From the NCBI RefSeq assembly GCF_002736145.1, contig NZ_CP024160.1, positions 496,001-560,000 of the forward strand: a stretch of 64,000 nucleotides of DNA, written 5' to 3'. Below are positions 46,601-55,197 of this stretch, in pieces; within the stretch, counting starts at the first letter, position 1; every line of letters begins with the position of its first letter. The DNA is from Collinsella aerofaciens (GTDB taxonomy: Bacteria > Actinomycetota > Coriobacteriia > Coriobacteriales > Coriobacteriaceae). The position numbers were made by a program, and so were the translations under genes. The notes below the pieces were generated by a model. The model was not told where the DNA came from, did no database searches, and saw nothing but the letters and a program-made list of their open reading frames with translations.

Positions 46601-47205
46601 AGGTTGCCATGGAAGAGTACGAGCAGCTCAAGCGCCGCGCCGATTACATCGAGGAACAGCTGGCCGATCTGGAGAGCGCGCGCAAGGCGCTTACCAAGAT
46701 CACCGTGGCGATCGATCGCAAGATGCGCAAGGCGTTCCTAGTGACGTTTGAGAAGGTTGATGCGAACTTCCGCGAGATCTTTGCCATGCTCTTCCCAGGC
46801 GGTCAGGCTCACCTTGAGATGACCGATCCCGAGCATCCGGCCGAGACGGGCATTGAGGTCGTGGCGCAGCCGCGCGGCAAGCGTATCACCAAGATGATGC
46901 TCATGTCGGGTGGCGAGAAGAGCCTGACGGCGCTTGCCCTGCTCTTTGCCGTATACCGTACGCGCACGGTGCCGTTCTATGTTCTGGACGAGGTCGAGGC
47001 TGCGCTCGACGACGCCAACCTGTCCAAGCTCATCGGCGCCCTCGATGTGCTGCGTTCCGATACGCAGCTCTTGGTAATCTCGCATCAGCGCCGTACTATG
47101 GAGGATGCTGACGTTCTCTACGGCGTCTCGATGCAAGCCGACGGCGTCAGTCGCGTCGTCTCGCAAAAACTCGATCGCGAAACCGGAAAGGTCGTGAATG
47201 CATAA
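43669..47205 (+). CDS. smc: Chromosome segregation ATPase SMC
   Basis: 1178 residues, GTG start. Walker A VGPNGSGKSNI lies at ~32, long coiled coils flank a hinge (~500-670), and the C-terminal head has LMSGGEKSLTALALLFA (signature) and FYVLDEVEAALDD (Walker B). SMC with ScpA and ScpB compacts and aligns newly replicated chromosomes; those partners are not in the window. The stop shares a base with ftsY (TAATG). Confidence 0.97.
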   Translation: MYLKSLTLKGFKSFADRAHMTFEPGLTVIVGPNGSGKSNISDSILWVLGEQSAKQLRGQAMEDVIFSGSSARKPVGVAEVTLVLDNSDHMLPVDFDEVAITRRMYRSGESEYLINSSPCRLMDIQDILHDSGLGKDTHSIISQGKLDAILQSRPEERRALIEEAAGISKHKRRKERALKKIKSMDEHLTRARDINKEIARQLRPLERQVDRARKYKELSSRANELTQILAVDELRSLQAQWNDLESRSKEGAAELELAQYRLGEKERELEKLQVMLEEKGLFVGDLGEQRRHMQDVVGRINSDMRLLEEKGHNMVSRLSDMRGQISSSEHQRRRVVEELEDARAQLEEVTGAHMQAQEDVDAAGPAAAELHERRVALDNQISQLTREQRDVQRVADDAALELAKVKDSLSNAEVEDNMYASRLEQIDEQLEEVTASLDSRRDRAEELESALEAARQAQIDAREATETARAALKDLRARESEARNKLSEVRSELASQKKLDARMADSSPLVSRLVGALGDDVSGRLGEVLEAPRELEGLVEQLLAGDIDALLFDDAATLERAGRAALDQKKASGEALLVARGVSGSAAAEGAAGTRLVGRLSVRAGYGPVVEALLGGYYVVDDLATALAAPVVDGVTYVTPDGARVSCGGLVRVGLDAGEASGALERKRRIRELEGLEPDLAAVFEHVSDQVVEANTVVEEAHAAEGDAAGEIARLEGERRSLLSEIGRLEQSANNAEVERVRISKRREQAAEAVRAARPRVDELTRSRDEARAQASDLGLQIAEANDDLDRVRRDDSEAAGKLADAKVRLAQTSERLRSLKGRVPDLEHRLEGIDRRIRGTRQASRSLELLRLRVDPMHERYSALLERASDWAARLRDQASLEEADSASLKKTIEDAKTEVARAKERVDVAATTQNEFKVARGKLEVQVEAAIKAITADGTTVLEEALMLPAPTDRDAAERELNQLVRQINNLGPVNQVAMEEYEQLKRRADYIEEQLADLESARKALTKITVAIDRKMRKAFLVTFEKVDANFREIFAMLFPGGQAHLEMTDPEHPAETGIEVVAQPRGKRITKMMLMSGGEKSLTALALLFAVYRTRTVPFYVLDEVEAALDDANLSKLIGALDVLRSDTQLLVISHQRRTMEDADVLYGVSMQADGVSRVVSQKLDRETGKVVNA

Positions 47206-48122
47206 TGGGATTCTTTGACGCACTCTCGCGCGGACTCGAGCGCAGCCGCGAGGCCCTCAACGAGGTCTTCTACTTTGGCGGCGAGGTCGACGAGGATTTT
47301 TGGGAGGATCTTGAGGACACGCTCGTCATGGGTGACATGGGTGCCGAGGTCGCTATTCAGGTTTCCGATGACCTGCGCGACGCCGCGGCCAAGAAGAACC
47401 TCAAGACCGCCCCGCAGCTTCGCCGCGCCCTGGCCGAGCAGCTCGAGGGCCATTTTGTGCCTGTTAAGCGCGATCCGTTTTCCGATACGCCGAGCTGCGT
47501 GCTGTTTGTGGGCATTAACGGTGCCGGCAAGACCACCACGGTCGGCAAGATTGCGAGCGCCATGGCCGCCCGCGGCAAGAACGTGGTGATCGGTTCGGCC
47601 GACACCTTCCGCGCCGCCGCCATCGAGCAGCTCGATGTGTGGGGCCAGCGCGCCGGCGTCCTCGTCATTAAGCGTGACCGCGGCTCCGATCCGGCGAGCG
47701 TGTGCTATGACGTGCTCGACGAGGCCGATAAGCGCGGCAGCGACCTCGTGCTCATTGATACCGCCGGCCGTCTGCACACGAGCCCCGAGCTCATGCGCGA
47801 GCTCGCCAAGGTGGTCAACGTGACGCGTAAGCGCGCCGCCAATATGGCCGCCGGCCCCATGCCCGTCTCGGTCGTGCTTGTGATCGATGCCGCCACTGGT
47901 CAGAACGGTCTGAACCAGGCGCTCGAGTTTAACGAGGCGCTGGGCCTGGACGGTATTATCATGACTAAGCTCGACGGCACGGCTAAGGGCGGTATCGCCA
48001 TGGCCGTGGCCGAGAAGCTCAAGCTCCCGATCCTGCGCATCGGCGTGGGCGAGCAGGTCGATGACCTGCAGGAGTTTAACGCCAAAGATTTCTGCCGCGC
48101 CCTGGTGGGCGAGTCCAACTAA
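47205..48122 (+). CDS. ftsY: Signal recognition particle receptor FtsY
   Basis: 305 residues. The N helical domain (~1-95) is followed by the GTPase G domain: GINGAGKTTTVGKIA (G1), DTFRAAAIEQL, LIDTAGRLH (G3) and TKLDGTAKGG (G4). There is no long acidic A domain, as is usual in Gram-positive bacteria. FtsY docks SRP-ribosome complexes at the membrane. It sits between smc and ffh, a conserved arrangement. Confidence 0.96.
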   Translation: MGFFDALSRGLERSREALNEVFYFGGEVDEDFWEDLEDTLVMGDMGAEVAIQVSDDLRDAAAKKNLKTAPQLRRALAEQLEGHFVPVKRDPFSDTPSCVLFVGINGAGKTTTVGKIASAMAARGKNVVIGSADTFRAAAIEQLDVWGQRAGVLVIKRDRGSDPASVCYDVLDEADKRGSDLVLIDTAGRLHTSPELMRELAKVVNVTRKRAANMAAGPMPVSVVLVIDAATGQNGLNQALEFNEALGLDGIIMTKLDGTAKGGIAMAVAEKLKLPILRIGVGEQVDDLQEFNAKDFCRALVGESN

Positions 48123-48132
48123 GGAGTGACTA

Positions 48133-49608
48133 GTGTTTGATTCTCTGAGCGATCGCCTCAACGACACATTTGACCGCCTGCGCGGCAAGGGTAAGCTGAC
48201 CGAGGCCGATATTACTTCGGCCATGCGCGACATTCGCATGGCGCTGCTCGAGGCCGACGTTAACTTTAAGGTCGTCAAGGAGTTCGTTGCCAAGACCAAG
48301 GAGCGCTGCATGACCGCCGAGGTCATGGAGTCGCTGTCGCCGGCGCAAAACGTCGTCAAGATCGTGCTCGACGAGCTCACCGAGATGCTCGGCTCAACCG
48401 AGAGCAAACTCGTCTTTAGCAACCGCATTCCCAATGTCATCATGCTCGTGGGCCTGCAGGGCTCCGGTAAGACCACGGCGGCCGTGAAACTGGCCTACCT
48501 GCTCAAGAAGCAGGGCCGCTCGCCGCTGCTCGCCGCGTGCGACGTCTACCGTCCCGCCGCTGCCGACCAGCTGGCCACGCTCGGTGGCGAGATCGGCGTG
48601 CCGGTCTTCCGCGGTGACGGAGCGCACCCGATCGACATCGCAAAGGGCGCCATCCAGGAGGCCGTCGACCACCTGCGTGACGTGGTCATCGTCGATACCG
48701 CCGGTCGTCTGCAGATCGACGAGCAGATGATGCAGGAGGCCGTCGACATCAAGAAGGCCGTCAAGCCCGACCAGGTGCTGATGGTCGTCGATGCCATGAC
48801 CGGCCAGGATATCGTCAACGTCGTCTCGACCTTCGCCGAGCGCACCGACTTTGACGGCGTGATCATCTCCAAGCTCGACGGCGACGCCCGTGGCGGTGGC
48901 GCACTTTCGGTGCGCCAGGTGACCGGTAAGCCCATCAAGTTTGTGAGCATGGGCGAGAAACCCGACTCGCTTGAGCCGTTTTACCCGGACCGCATGGCCA
49001 AGCGCATCTTGGGCATGGGCGATGTCGTCGGCATCATCGAGAAGGCCCAGGAGGCAGCCGATGCAGAGCAGCTCGAGGCTGCCGAGCGCATGTTGCGCGA
49101 GGGCTTTACCATGAACGATATGCTCGACCAGATGAAAGCCGTCAAGAAGATGGGCGGCATGAAAGGTATCCTGGGCATGCTCCCCGGTGGTCAGCGTGCA
49201 CTAAACCAGATGGGCGGCAACCTGGACGAGGGCATCTTCGATAAGAACGAGGCCATCATCATGTCGATGACCAAGGAGGAGCGCCTGCGTCCCTCCATCA
49301 TCAACGGCCAGCGCCGCGCCCGCATTGCCAAGGGAGCCGGCGTAACCCCCACCGAGGTCAACAGCCTTATGAAGCAGTGGGGCGAGATGAATAAGATGAT
49401 GGGCCGCATGCGCACGATGGCCAATCAGGCACAGGCCGGCGGCAAAAAGGGCAAAAAGGGCAAGAAGGGCAAGAAGATGCGCATGCCCAATATCCCTGGC
49501 TTGGACGCTATGGGTCTGGGCGGCATGGGCGGCCTGGGTACGGGCGGTCCCAAGTCCGATATGGAGCTGCTGCGCCAGATGGAAGCGCAGATGCGTAATA
49601 AGAAATAG
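48133..49608 (+). CDS. ffh: Signal recognition particle protein Ffh
   Basis: 491 residues, GTG start. N and G domains (GLQGSGKTTAAVKLA, DVYRPAAADQL, VDTAGRLQ, SKLDGDARGGG) precede the Met-rich M domain (~300-440), and the tail carries a GKKGKKGKKGKK basic repeat before a Gly-rich end. Ffh binds signal sequences and 4.5S RNA; I did not find that RNA gene here. It is followed by a terminator. Confidence 0.97.
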   Translation: MFDSLSDRLNDTFDRLRGKGKLTEADITSAMRDIRMALLEADVNFKVVKEFVAKTKERCMTAEVMESLSPAQNVVKIVLDELTEMLGSTESKLVFSNRIPNVIMLVGLQGSGKTTAAVKLAYLLKKQGRSPLLAACDVYRPAAADQLATLGGEIGVPVFRGDGAHPIDIAKGAIQEAVDHLRDVVIVDTAGRLQIDEQMMQEAVDIKKAVKPDQVLMVVDAMTGQDIVNVVSTFAERTDFDGVIISKLDGDARGGGALSVRQVTGKPIKFVSMGEKPDSLEPFYPDRMAKRILGMGDVVGIIEKAQEAADAEQLEAAERMLREGFTMNDMLDQMKAVKKMGGMKGILGMLPGGQRALNQMGGNLDEGIFDKNEAIIMSMTKEERLRPSIINGQRRARIAKGAGVTPTEVNSLMKQWGEMNKMMGRMRTMANQAQAGGKKGKKGKKGKKMRMPNIPGLDAMGLGGMGGLGTGGPKSDMELLRQMEAQMRNKK

Positions 49609-49633
49609 AGCTGTAATTCCAGCTTGATATGGC

Positions 49634-49667
49634 AAAGGCCACTCGGAAGCTACCGGGTGGCCTTTGT
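49634..49667 (+). terminator. Terminator after ffh
   Basis: A 9-bp perfect stem (AAAGGCCAC/GTGGCCTTT) with a 14-base loop is followed by a T-rich stretch. Confidence 0.75.
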
Positions 49668-49727
49668 TGTTGGCTTTGATTGTTGGGTTGCGTTCAGCGT
49701 CGCGCCCCGAGGTCGCGTGTCGTGCCG

Positions 49728-50492
49728 TTAGTGGCAGCTGCAACCCTCGTGACCCTCGTGCTCGTGATGGCCGTGGCAGCCGCAGGAATCGCCATGCTCG
49801 TGGGTGTGCTCGTGGTCGTGGCCGTGGCAACCGCACGTGGCCTCGCCGTTCTGTGCGAGCGTGCCGGCGATAAGGGCCTCGACGCAAGCGTCGCAGCTGC
49901 CCTGGGCACCTGCGTATACCGTGATGCCGGCTTGGGCAAGCGCGTTGATAGCGCCACCGCCGATGCCGCCGCAGATGAGCGTGTCCACGCCGCCGTTGGC
50001 GAGCAGGCCCGCAAGTGCGCCGTGGCCGGTACCGCCGGTGCCCACGACCTGCTCGTTGAGTACCTTGCCGTCCTGAATGTCGTAGATCTTGAACTGCTCG
50101 CTGCGGCCAAAGTGCATAAAGATGTTGCCGTTGCCGTACGTGGTTGCCACCCTCATGGTGTCGATCTCCTTTGCTGGCCATACGGCCGTTGCCGTGGTAA
50201 TGGGGGAGTACACGATATTGCCGCCTTCGATGATGAGCGCCCGACCATTGACCAACGCGTTTGCCACCTTGCGATGCGCTCGGCTGCAAATAGCTGCCAC
50301 CGTGGCACGGGCAATGCCCATGTGCTGGGCGACGGCCTCCTGATTGAGGCCTTCCAGGTCGCACAGGCGCAGCACCTCGAGCTCGTCGACCGTCATATCG
50401 ATGGCGTCTCCGCTGGCAAGGCCGTCGGGGGTGAAGCCGCGGTATTCGGGGATGATCCCGACGCGGCGCAGTTTCTCGCGTCTTCCTGCCAT
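49728..50492 (-). CDS. DUF134-NifX/NifB fusion protein with His/Cys-rich tail
   Basis: 254 residues. Residues ~1-95 are a DUF134-type helix-turn-helix (LEVLRLCDLEGLNQEAVAQHMGIARATV), ~110-210 match the dinitrogenase iron-molybdenum cofactor (NifX/NifB C-terminal) fold (MRVATTYGNGNIFMHFG, GGIGGGAINALAQAGI), and the last ~40 residues are His/Cys/Glu-rich (GCHGHDHEH and similar), a likely metal-binding tail. The combination suggests a metal- or cofactor-responsive regulator. ATG has GGAGG upstream. It is divergent from thyA, and two dyads in the gap are probable operators. Confidence 0.82.
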   Translation of the reverse strand: MAGRREKLRRVGIIPEYRGFTPDGLASGDAIDMTVDELEVLRLCDLEGLNQEAVAQHMGIARATVAAICSRAHRKVANALVNGRALIIEGGNIVYSPITTATAVWPAKEIDTMRVATTYGNGNIFMHFGRSEQFKIYDIQDGKVLNEQVVGTGGTGHGALAGLLANGGVDTLICGGIGGGAINALAQAGITVYAGAQGSCDACVEALIAGTLAQNGEATCGCHGHDHEHTHEHGDSCGCHGHHEHEGHEGCSCH

Positions 50493-50506
50493 GTGTCCTC
50501 CTTATC

Positions 50507-50518
50507 TGACATATGTCA
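50507..50518. promoter_or_regulatory. Dyad TGACATATGTCA, probable operator
   Basis: Perfect 12-bp palindrome just upstream of the DUF134-NifX start. It shares the CATATG core with the second dyad at 50556. Confidence 0.6.
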
Positions 50519-50555
50519 ACAATAGAATAGCGAACGCGCTGATTTGCGCAAGGAA

Positions 50556-50575
50556 TTTCTGGCATATGCCAGAAA
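50556..50575. promoter_or_regulatory. 20-bp perfect dyad, probable second operator
   Basis: Perfect 20-bp palindrome centred on GGCATATGCC. Its centre is 53 bases from that of the dyad at 50507-50518, close to five helical turns, so both sites face the same side of the DNA. Confidence 0.65.
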
Positions 50576-50658
50576 ATGAGGGCTTATGTTTGGGCTGTGG
50601 GGCCGCATGTGCCTGGGCTACAATGAATCTCGCTTATAGGCGACTGACAGGAGGGTCA

Positions 50659-51507
50659 ATGAGCAAGGCTGATCAGCAGTTTGTGGCCATGTGCCGCGAT
50701 ATTCTGGACCATGGCACCACCACCGAGGGACAAAAGGTCCGACCGGTGTGGGAGGACGGCACCCCTGCCTATACCATTAAAAACTTTGGCGTTACGGCTC
50801 GCTACGACCTGCGCGAGGAGTTTCCCGCGCTTACCCTGCGCCGCACGGCGCTTAAGTCTGCGATGGACGAGATCCTGTGGATCTATCAAAAGAAGTCCAA
50901 TAACGTCCATGACCTCAACAGCCATATTTGGGATGAGTGGGCCGACGAGACTGGCTCCATCGGCAAGGCCTACGGGTATCAGATTGGGCAGAAGAGCCAT
51001 TATGCCGAGGGTGACTTTGACCAGATGGATCGCGTTCTGTACGACCTTAAAAACACGCCGTACAGCCGCCGCATTATGACGAACACCTATGTGTTTAGTG
51101 ACCTGTCCGAGATGCACCTGTATCCGTGTGCCTACAGCGTGACGTATAACGTGACGCAGCGCCCGCAGGATGACAAGCCGACGCTCAACATGATTCTCAA
51201 CCAGCGTAGCCAGGACATTTTGGCCGCGAACAACTGGAACGTGTGCCAGTACGCCATTTTGCTGATGATGGTTGCGCAGTCGGTCGATATGATTCCCGGC
51301 GAGTTGTTGCATGTAATCGCCGATGCCCACATTTACGACCGTCATGTCGATATCGTCCGCGAGCTTATCGAGCGTCCGCAGTTTGCTGCGCCTAAGGTAA
51401 CGCTTAACCCCGATGTACATGACTTCTATGCGTTTACGACCGATGATCTGATCGTCGAGGGCTATGAGCACGGCCCACAGGTCAAGAACATCCCCATTGC
51501 GGTGTAG
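50659..51507 (+). CDS. thyA: Thymidylate synthase
   Basis: 282 residues from ATG 50659 with AGGAGGG upstream; longer frames would run through the operator region. Motifs: RRTALKSAMDEILWIYQ, the catalytic HLYPCAYSVTYNV (Cys157), NQRSQD and DAHIYDRHVD. The residue after the Cys is Ala rather than the His of E. coli ThyA, as in Bacillus ThyA-like forms. It makes dTMP using methylenetetrahydrofolate; folA, nine bases downstream, regenerates the cofactor. Confidence 0.95.
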   Translation: MSKADQQFVAMCRDILDHGTTTEGQKVRPVWEDGTPAYTIKNFGVTARYDLREEFPALTLRRTALKSAMDEILWIYQKKSNNVHDLNSHIWDEWADETGSIGKAYGYQIGQKSHYAEGDFDQMDRVLYDLKNTPYSRRIMTNTYVFSDLSEMHLYPCAYSVTYNVTQRPQDDKPTLNMILNQRSQDILAANNWNVCQYAILLMMVAQSVDMIPGELLHVIADAHIYDRHVDIVRELIERPQFAAPKVTLNPDVHDFYAFTTDDLIVEGYEHGPQVKNIPIAV

Positions 51508-51516
51508 GTGACGCGC

Positions 51517-52035
51517 ATGACGTGTAAGCTTTCCGCCATTGTCGCCGTGTGTGATGATTGGGGCATTGGGTGCGAGGGCGACATGGTGGTGTCCAACCGT
51601 GCCGACATGCGTCATTTTGTGGCGTGCACCAAAGGCTGCCCGGTCATTATGGGACGCAAGACGCTGCTGAGTTTCCCCGGCGGGCGTCCGCTCAAGAACC
51701 GTCGTAATATCGTGCTCACGCGCGATGAGGACTTTGCTCCCGAGGGCGTCGACGTGGTGCATAGCGTCGACGAAGCGCTCGCCGCGGTATCCGATGAGCC
51801 CGTTGCGTGGGTGATCGGTGGCGGCGAGGTGTATCGGCAGTTTTTGCCGTATTGCGCCGAGGCCGAGGTTACGCATGACCATTGCGTGCATGCCGTGGAT
51901 ACGTACTTTCCCGATCTGGATGCCGATCCCGCGTGGGAGATTGCGCGGCGTGACGGTGTTGCCACGATTGCCTCGGGCGAGGGCGACGAGGGTGTCGATT
52001 ATGAGTTCGTGACGTATCGTCGCGTTGAGGCGTAA
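51517..52035 (+). CDS. folA: Dihydrofolate reductase
   Basis: 172 residues from ATG 51517, with AGGTG at 51506-51510; GTG 51508 is a weaker alternative. Motifs: AIVAVCDDWGIG, NRADMRHF, PVIMGRKTLLSF and WVIGGGEVYRQFLP. It reduces dihydrofolate made by ThyA. The thyA-folA pair is a classic operon. Confidence 0.94.
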   Translation: MTCKLSAIVAVCDDWGIGCEGDMVVSNRADMRHFVACTKGCPVIMGRKTLLSFPGGRPLKNRRNIVLTRDEDFAPEGVDVVHSVDEALAAVSDEPVAWVIGGGEVYRQFLPYCAEAEVTHDHCVHAVDTYFPDLDADPAWEIARRDGVATIASGEGDEGVDYEFVTYRRVEA

Positions 52036-52144
52036 ATCGTCTGGCGTGAACGGTATCATCGGTTTGTTTGAATGCATGGGGCGGCGCTTAGCGTCGCCTC
52101 GTTTGGTATAGATGTGCTGTAAAGAAGGGTGCGGGCTGGCTGCT

Positions 52145-53059
52145 ATGACTGATGCCGTTGAGGTGCTGCGAATCGATTCGCTCGAGGACGAGCGGCTCGA
52201 TGCCTACGTGCGACTGACCGAGCGCGAGCTACGATGCGTGCTGGAGCCGCAAAAGGGTATCTTTATCGCCGAGAGTGCCAAGGTCATCGAGCGCGCGGTT
52301 CGCGCCGGATACGAGCCGGTGAGCTTTCTTTTGGGCGAGCGCTGGCTCGATCAGATGATCCCGCTGTTTGAGCGCCTGGTTGTGCGCGAGGGCGCGGGTC
52401 CGGTTCCTGTGTTCGTGGCCTCCATGGAGCTCATGGAGCAGCTGACGGGTTTTAACGTGACGCGCGGTGCGCTCGCGGCATTCCGTCGCCCGCGACAGAT
52501 TCCGGTTGATGAGTTCTTGGGCGGCGTCGTCGAGGCGGCGGGGGAGCGCCCGGTGCGCGTGTGCGTGCTCGAGGGCATTGTCGACCACACCAACGTCGGC
52601 GCGATTTTCCGCTCGGCGGCTGCGCTGAACATCGATGGCATTTTGGTGAGCCCCACTTGCTGCGATCCGCTGTACCGTCGCTCGGCCCGCGTGAGCATGG
52701 GCACGGTGTTCCAGGTGCCCTGGACACGCATTGGCAGCGAGGCGCGCGTATGGCCGCATGATGGGCTGGCGGCGCTGCACGATGCCGGCTTTTCGTGTGC
52801 CGCCATGGCGTTGACGGATGATTCAGTGTCGCTGGACGATCCCGTGCTGCAGGAGATTGACCGCTTGGCAATCTTTATGGGCACCGAGGGTGCTGGCTTG
52901 GGCGCCAAGACCATTGCAGGCTGCGACCGCGCCGTGCGTATTCCGATGGCGCATGGGGTCGATTCGCTCAACGTGGCCGCGGCAAGTGCTGTCGCCTTTT
53001 GGCAGCTGTGCCCGCATGTGAGCAACGAGTACCACTACCAGCCGGGGCTGTATCACTAG
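52145..53059 (+). CDS. TrmH/SpoU-family RNA methyltransferase
   Basis: 304 residues from ATG 52145. The C-terminal SPOUT domain has the three family blocks: NVGAIFRSAAALNIDGILVSP, IFMGTEGAGL and IPMAHGVDSLNVAAASAVAFW. The N-terminal ~100 residues are a substrate-binding domain. It should 2'-O-methylate rRNA or tRNA; the target is unknown. The start is uncertain: an ATG at 52112 lies on a TATAGA-like -10 sequence, and neither start has a well-placed Shine-Dalgarno. Confidence 0.88.
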   Translation: MTDAVEVLRIDSLEDERLDAYVRLTERELRCVLEPQKGIFIAESAKVIERAVRAGYEPVSFLLGERWLDQMIPLFERLVVREGAGPVPVFVASMELMEQLTGFNVTRGALAAFRRPRQIPVDEFLGGVVEAAGERPVRVCVLEGIVDHTNVGAIFRSAAALNIDGILVSPTCCDPLYRRSARVSMGTVFQVPWTRIGSEARVWPHDGLAALHDAGFSCAAMALTDDSVSLDDPVLQEIDRLAIFMGTEGAGLGAKTIAGCDRAVRIPMAHGVDSLNVAAASAVAFWQLCPHVSNEYHYQPGLYH

Positions 53060-53184
53060 GCAATTATTTCGCACTGGGCTCTGGTTCGGGGCGTTTCGGC
53101 CGATCCCGGGCGGTGCTAAGCTGGTATTGGCTTTGGTCTTAAATTGCCGTTTTGTTGTTTGATGTACGCTGTTGGGGAGGGCGT

Positions 53185-54534
53185 GTGGCTAAGAAATCTA
53201 CGGCTATCGATGTGACGCAGGGTGTCATTTGGCAGCAGCTGCTTTCGCTGTGCGTCCCTATCTTCTTTAGTTCGTTTTTTCAGCAGGCTTACACGCTTAT
53301 CGGTACCTATATCGTCGGTCAGTTTGGCGGCAAGCTCGCGCTGGGTGGCATTCAGGCCACGATGGTGCTTACGGAGCTCTGCATCGGCTTTTGTGTCGGC
53401 GTCGGTGCCGGCTGCGCGGTCATTACGGGCCAGTTTTTTGGCCAGCACGATGACGAACGCCTGAGCCGATCGGTCCATACGGCCATGACGCTCGCACTGG
53501 CGGGCGGCATTGTCATTTCCATTCTGGGCATGGTGTTTGTCGAGCCGATGCTTGTGTTGATGAATACGCCGCATGAGCTGCTGGCCGAGGGTGTGGCGTA
53601 TGCCCGTTGCTACTTTGCTGCCATGTTTGCAGCGCTGCTGCTCAATATGGGGACGGCGCTGTTGCGCGCCGTGGGCGACACGCGTGGTCCGGCGGTTATT
53701 ATTGCCTCCGGCTGCTTCGTCAATGTGGCGCTTGACATTCTCTTTGTCGCCATGCTGCACATGGAAGCGCTGGGCTGCGGCATCGCGGTGGCGCTGACTA
53801 TCTGCACCAATGCCACGATGATTGTGATCCGCATGATGCGCGCTCCGGGGGCGTGGCGGTTGTCGCTATCCAAGCTCGGTATCGATCGCAGCATTTGCAA
53901 GAGCATGCTTTCGTGCGGCTTGCCGCTGGGCGTTCAGTCTGCGGCGTATTCGATCTCCAACGTTTTGATTCAGGTGTCGGTCAACTCGTTTGGAGCCGAT
54001 GTCACGACCGCTTGGGGCCTTTCTGGCCGCCTGGACGGCATTATCTGGATGGTGACCGAGGCGCTTGGTGTGTCGATCACCACGTTCTCGGCGCAGAACT
54101 TTGGTGCGCGCAATTACGATCGCATGCGAAAGGGATATCACACGTCGCTCGTGCTTTCTTTTGTGCTTATCGGTGGCCTGTCTGCCGTGCTGCTGGTGTT
54201 TTCGGGCCCGCTTTCGCGTCTGTTTATCGACGATGCCGCAATTTCGGCCTACACCACGACGATTCTTCATTTCATCGCGCCGTTCTACGCGATCTTCTCG
54301 ATTATCGAAAATGCGTCCGGCTCCATCCGCGGCGCCGGCGTGAGCTTCCAGCCTATGATCCTCACGATCTTCGGCACGGTCGTGCTCCGCGTGGCGTGGG
54401 TGTTCGCGATTATGCCGCTCGACCCCTCGCTCGAGCATCTGCTGCTGGTCTACCCCGTAACCTGGGTAATCACCGCCACGATGTTCACCGTCTACCATCA
54501 CAGCGGCAACTGGCTAGGCCGCGCCACTGCCTAA
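53185..54534 (+). CDS. MATE family efflux transporter
   Basis: 449 residues from GTG 53185, just after GGGGAGG; an in-frame ATG at 53152 would start before this signal. Twelve hydrophobic segments and internal N/C repeats fit the MATE family (YTLIGTYIVGQFGG early; TTAWGLSGRLDGIIWM in the second half). MATE proteins export drugs or metabolites using Na+ or H+. No regulator is next to it. It is convergent with cobO, with a palindrome between. Confidence 0.9.
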   Translation: MAKKSTAIDVTQGVIWQQLLSLCVPIFFSSFFQQAYTLIGTYIVGQFGGKLALGGIQATMVLTELCIGFCVGVGAGCAVITGQFFGQHDDERLSRSVHTAMTLALAGGIVISILGMVFVEPMLVLMNTPHELLAEGVAYARCYFAAMFAALLLNMGTALLRAVGDTRGPAVIIASGCFVNVALDILFVAMLHMEALGCGIAVALTICTNATMIVIRMMRAPGAWRLSLSKLGIDRSICKSMLSCGLPLGVQSAAYSISNVLIQVSVNSFGADVTTAWGLSGRLDGIIWMVTEALGVSITTFSAQNFGARNYDRMRKGYHTSLVLSFVLIGGLSAVLLVFSGPLSRLFIDDAAISAYTTTILHFIAPFYAIFSIIENASGSIRGAGVSFQPMILTIFGTVVLRVAWVFAIMPLDPSLEHLLLVYPVTWVITATMFTVYHHSGNWLGRATA

Positions 54535-54543
54535 TGATCCCTG

Positions 54544-54609
54544 GGGGACGGAGGAAAACGGATCATTGCTCTTCGTCGTGATGTCGATGACCCGTTTTCC
54601 TCCGTCCCC
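54544..54609. repeat. 18-bp perfect inverted repeat between convergent genes
   Basis: Arms 54544-54561 and 54592-54609 (GGGGACGGAGGAAAACGG and its complement) enclose a 30-base loop. No U-run follows on either strand. It may be a dispersed palindromic element or a bidirectional structure. Confidence 0.75.
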
Positions 54610-54619
54610 TTCTGATTAA

Positions 54620-55105
54620 TTAGTATTCGATGCCTTGGCGGGCTAGGAGGCCTTCGTCGAAGTAGTGTTTGATGGGGCGCATTTCGGTTACTAGGTCGGC
54701 AAGGTCGGCGAGGGGCAGCAATCCGCGGCCGGTGAGCACGAGCTCCGTGGTGGTCGGTTTCATCGCAATCAGCGCTTCGACATCTTCGCGCGTCACAAAG
54801 CCCCGTCGCATGGCTTCTCCCAGCTCATCCAAGATCAGCACGTCGACCTGGCAAATCTGCTCGCGCGCCAGCTCCATGATCTGTGCGGCACAGGCTTCGG
54901 GCGTATCGCGGTCGGCTTGTACGATGCGTAGCCTCAATCGAGGTGCTGCGTCATGTTCGGCGCAGTGCAGCTTCTTGGCAAACTGAAGCATGAGCACGTT
55001 AAGTCCATAGCCCGTGGCGCGCAGCGCGAGCCCCAGCGCAGCCGTCGTCTTGCCCTTGCCGTCGCCCGTATAGATTTGAACCTTGCCGACTTCCAGTGAT
55101 GCCAT
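54620..55105 (-). CDS. cobO: Corrinoid adenosyltransferase (CobO/BtuR)
   Basis: 161 residues. The P-loop YTGDGKGKTTAALG is at ~12-25, followed by VLMLQFAK, VDVLILDELGEA (Walker B-like) and ELVLTGRG. The enzyme transfers the adenosyl group of ATP to cob(I)alamin or cob(I)yrinate. It is slightly shorter than E. coli BtuR. No other cobalamin genes are in the window, so it may serve salvage. Confidence 0.93.
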   Translation of the reverse strand: MASLEVGKVQIYTGDGKGKTTAALGLALRATGYGLNVLMLQFAKKLHCAEHDAAPRLRLRIVQADRDTPEACAAQIMELAREQICQVDVLILDELGEAMRRGFVTREDVEALIAMKPTTTELVLTGRGLLPLADLADLVTEMRPIKHYFDEGLLARQGIEY

Positions 55106-55197
55106 CTCTGTCCTTTCGTGCCCGGCGTCGGTTTATCGCCGTTCGGGTTGGGTATTCTAGATAGCATTATCAACCCCAGTAGATGGAGTTCAAGCAG

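Noticed and set aside
51121..51140. ThyA active site PCA instead of PCH as a sign of loss of function
   Set aside because: The Ala form is known in Bacillus-type thymidylate synthases, and the other motifs are intact.
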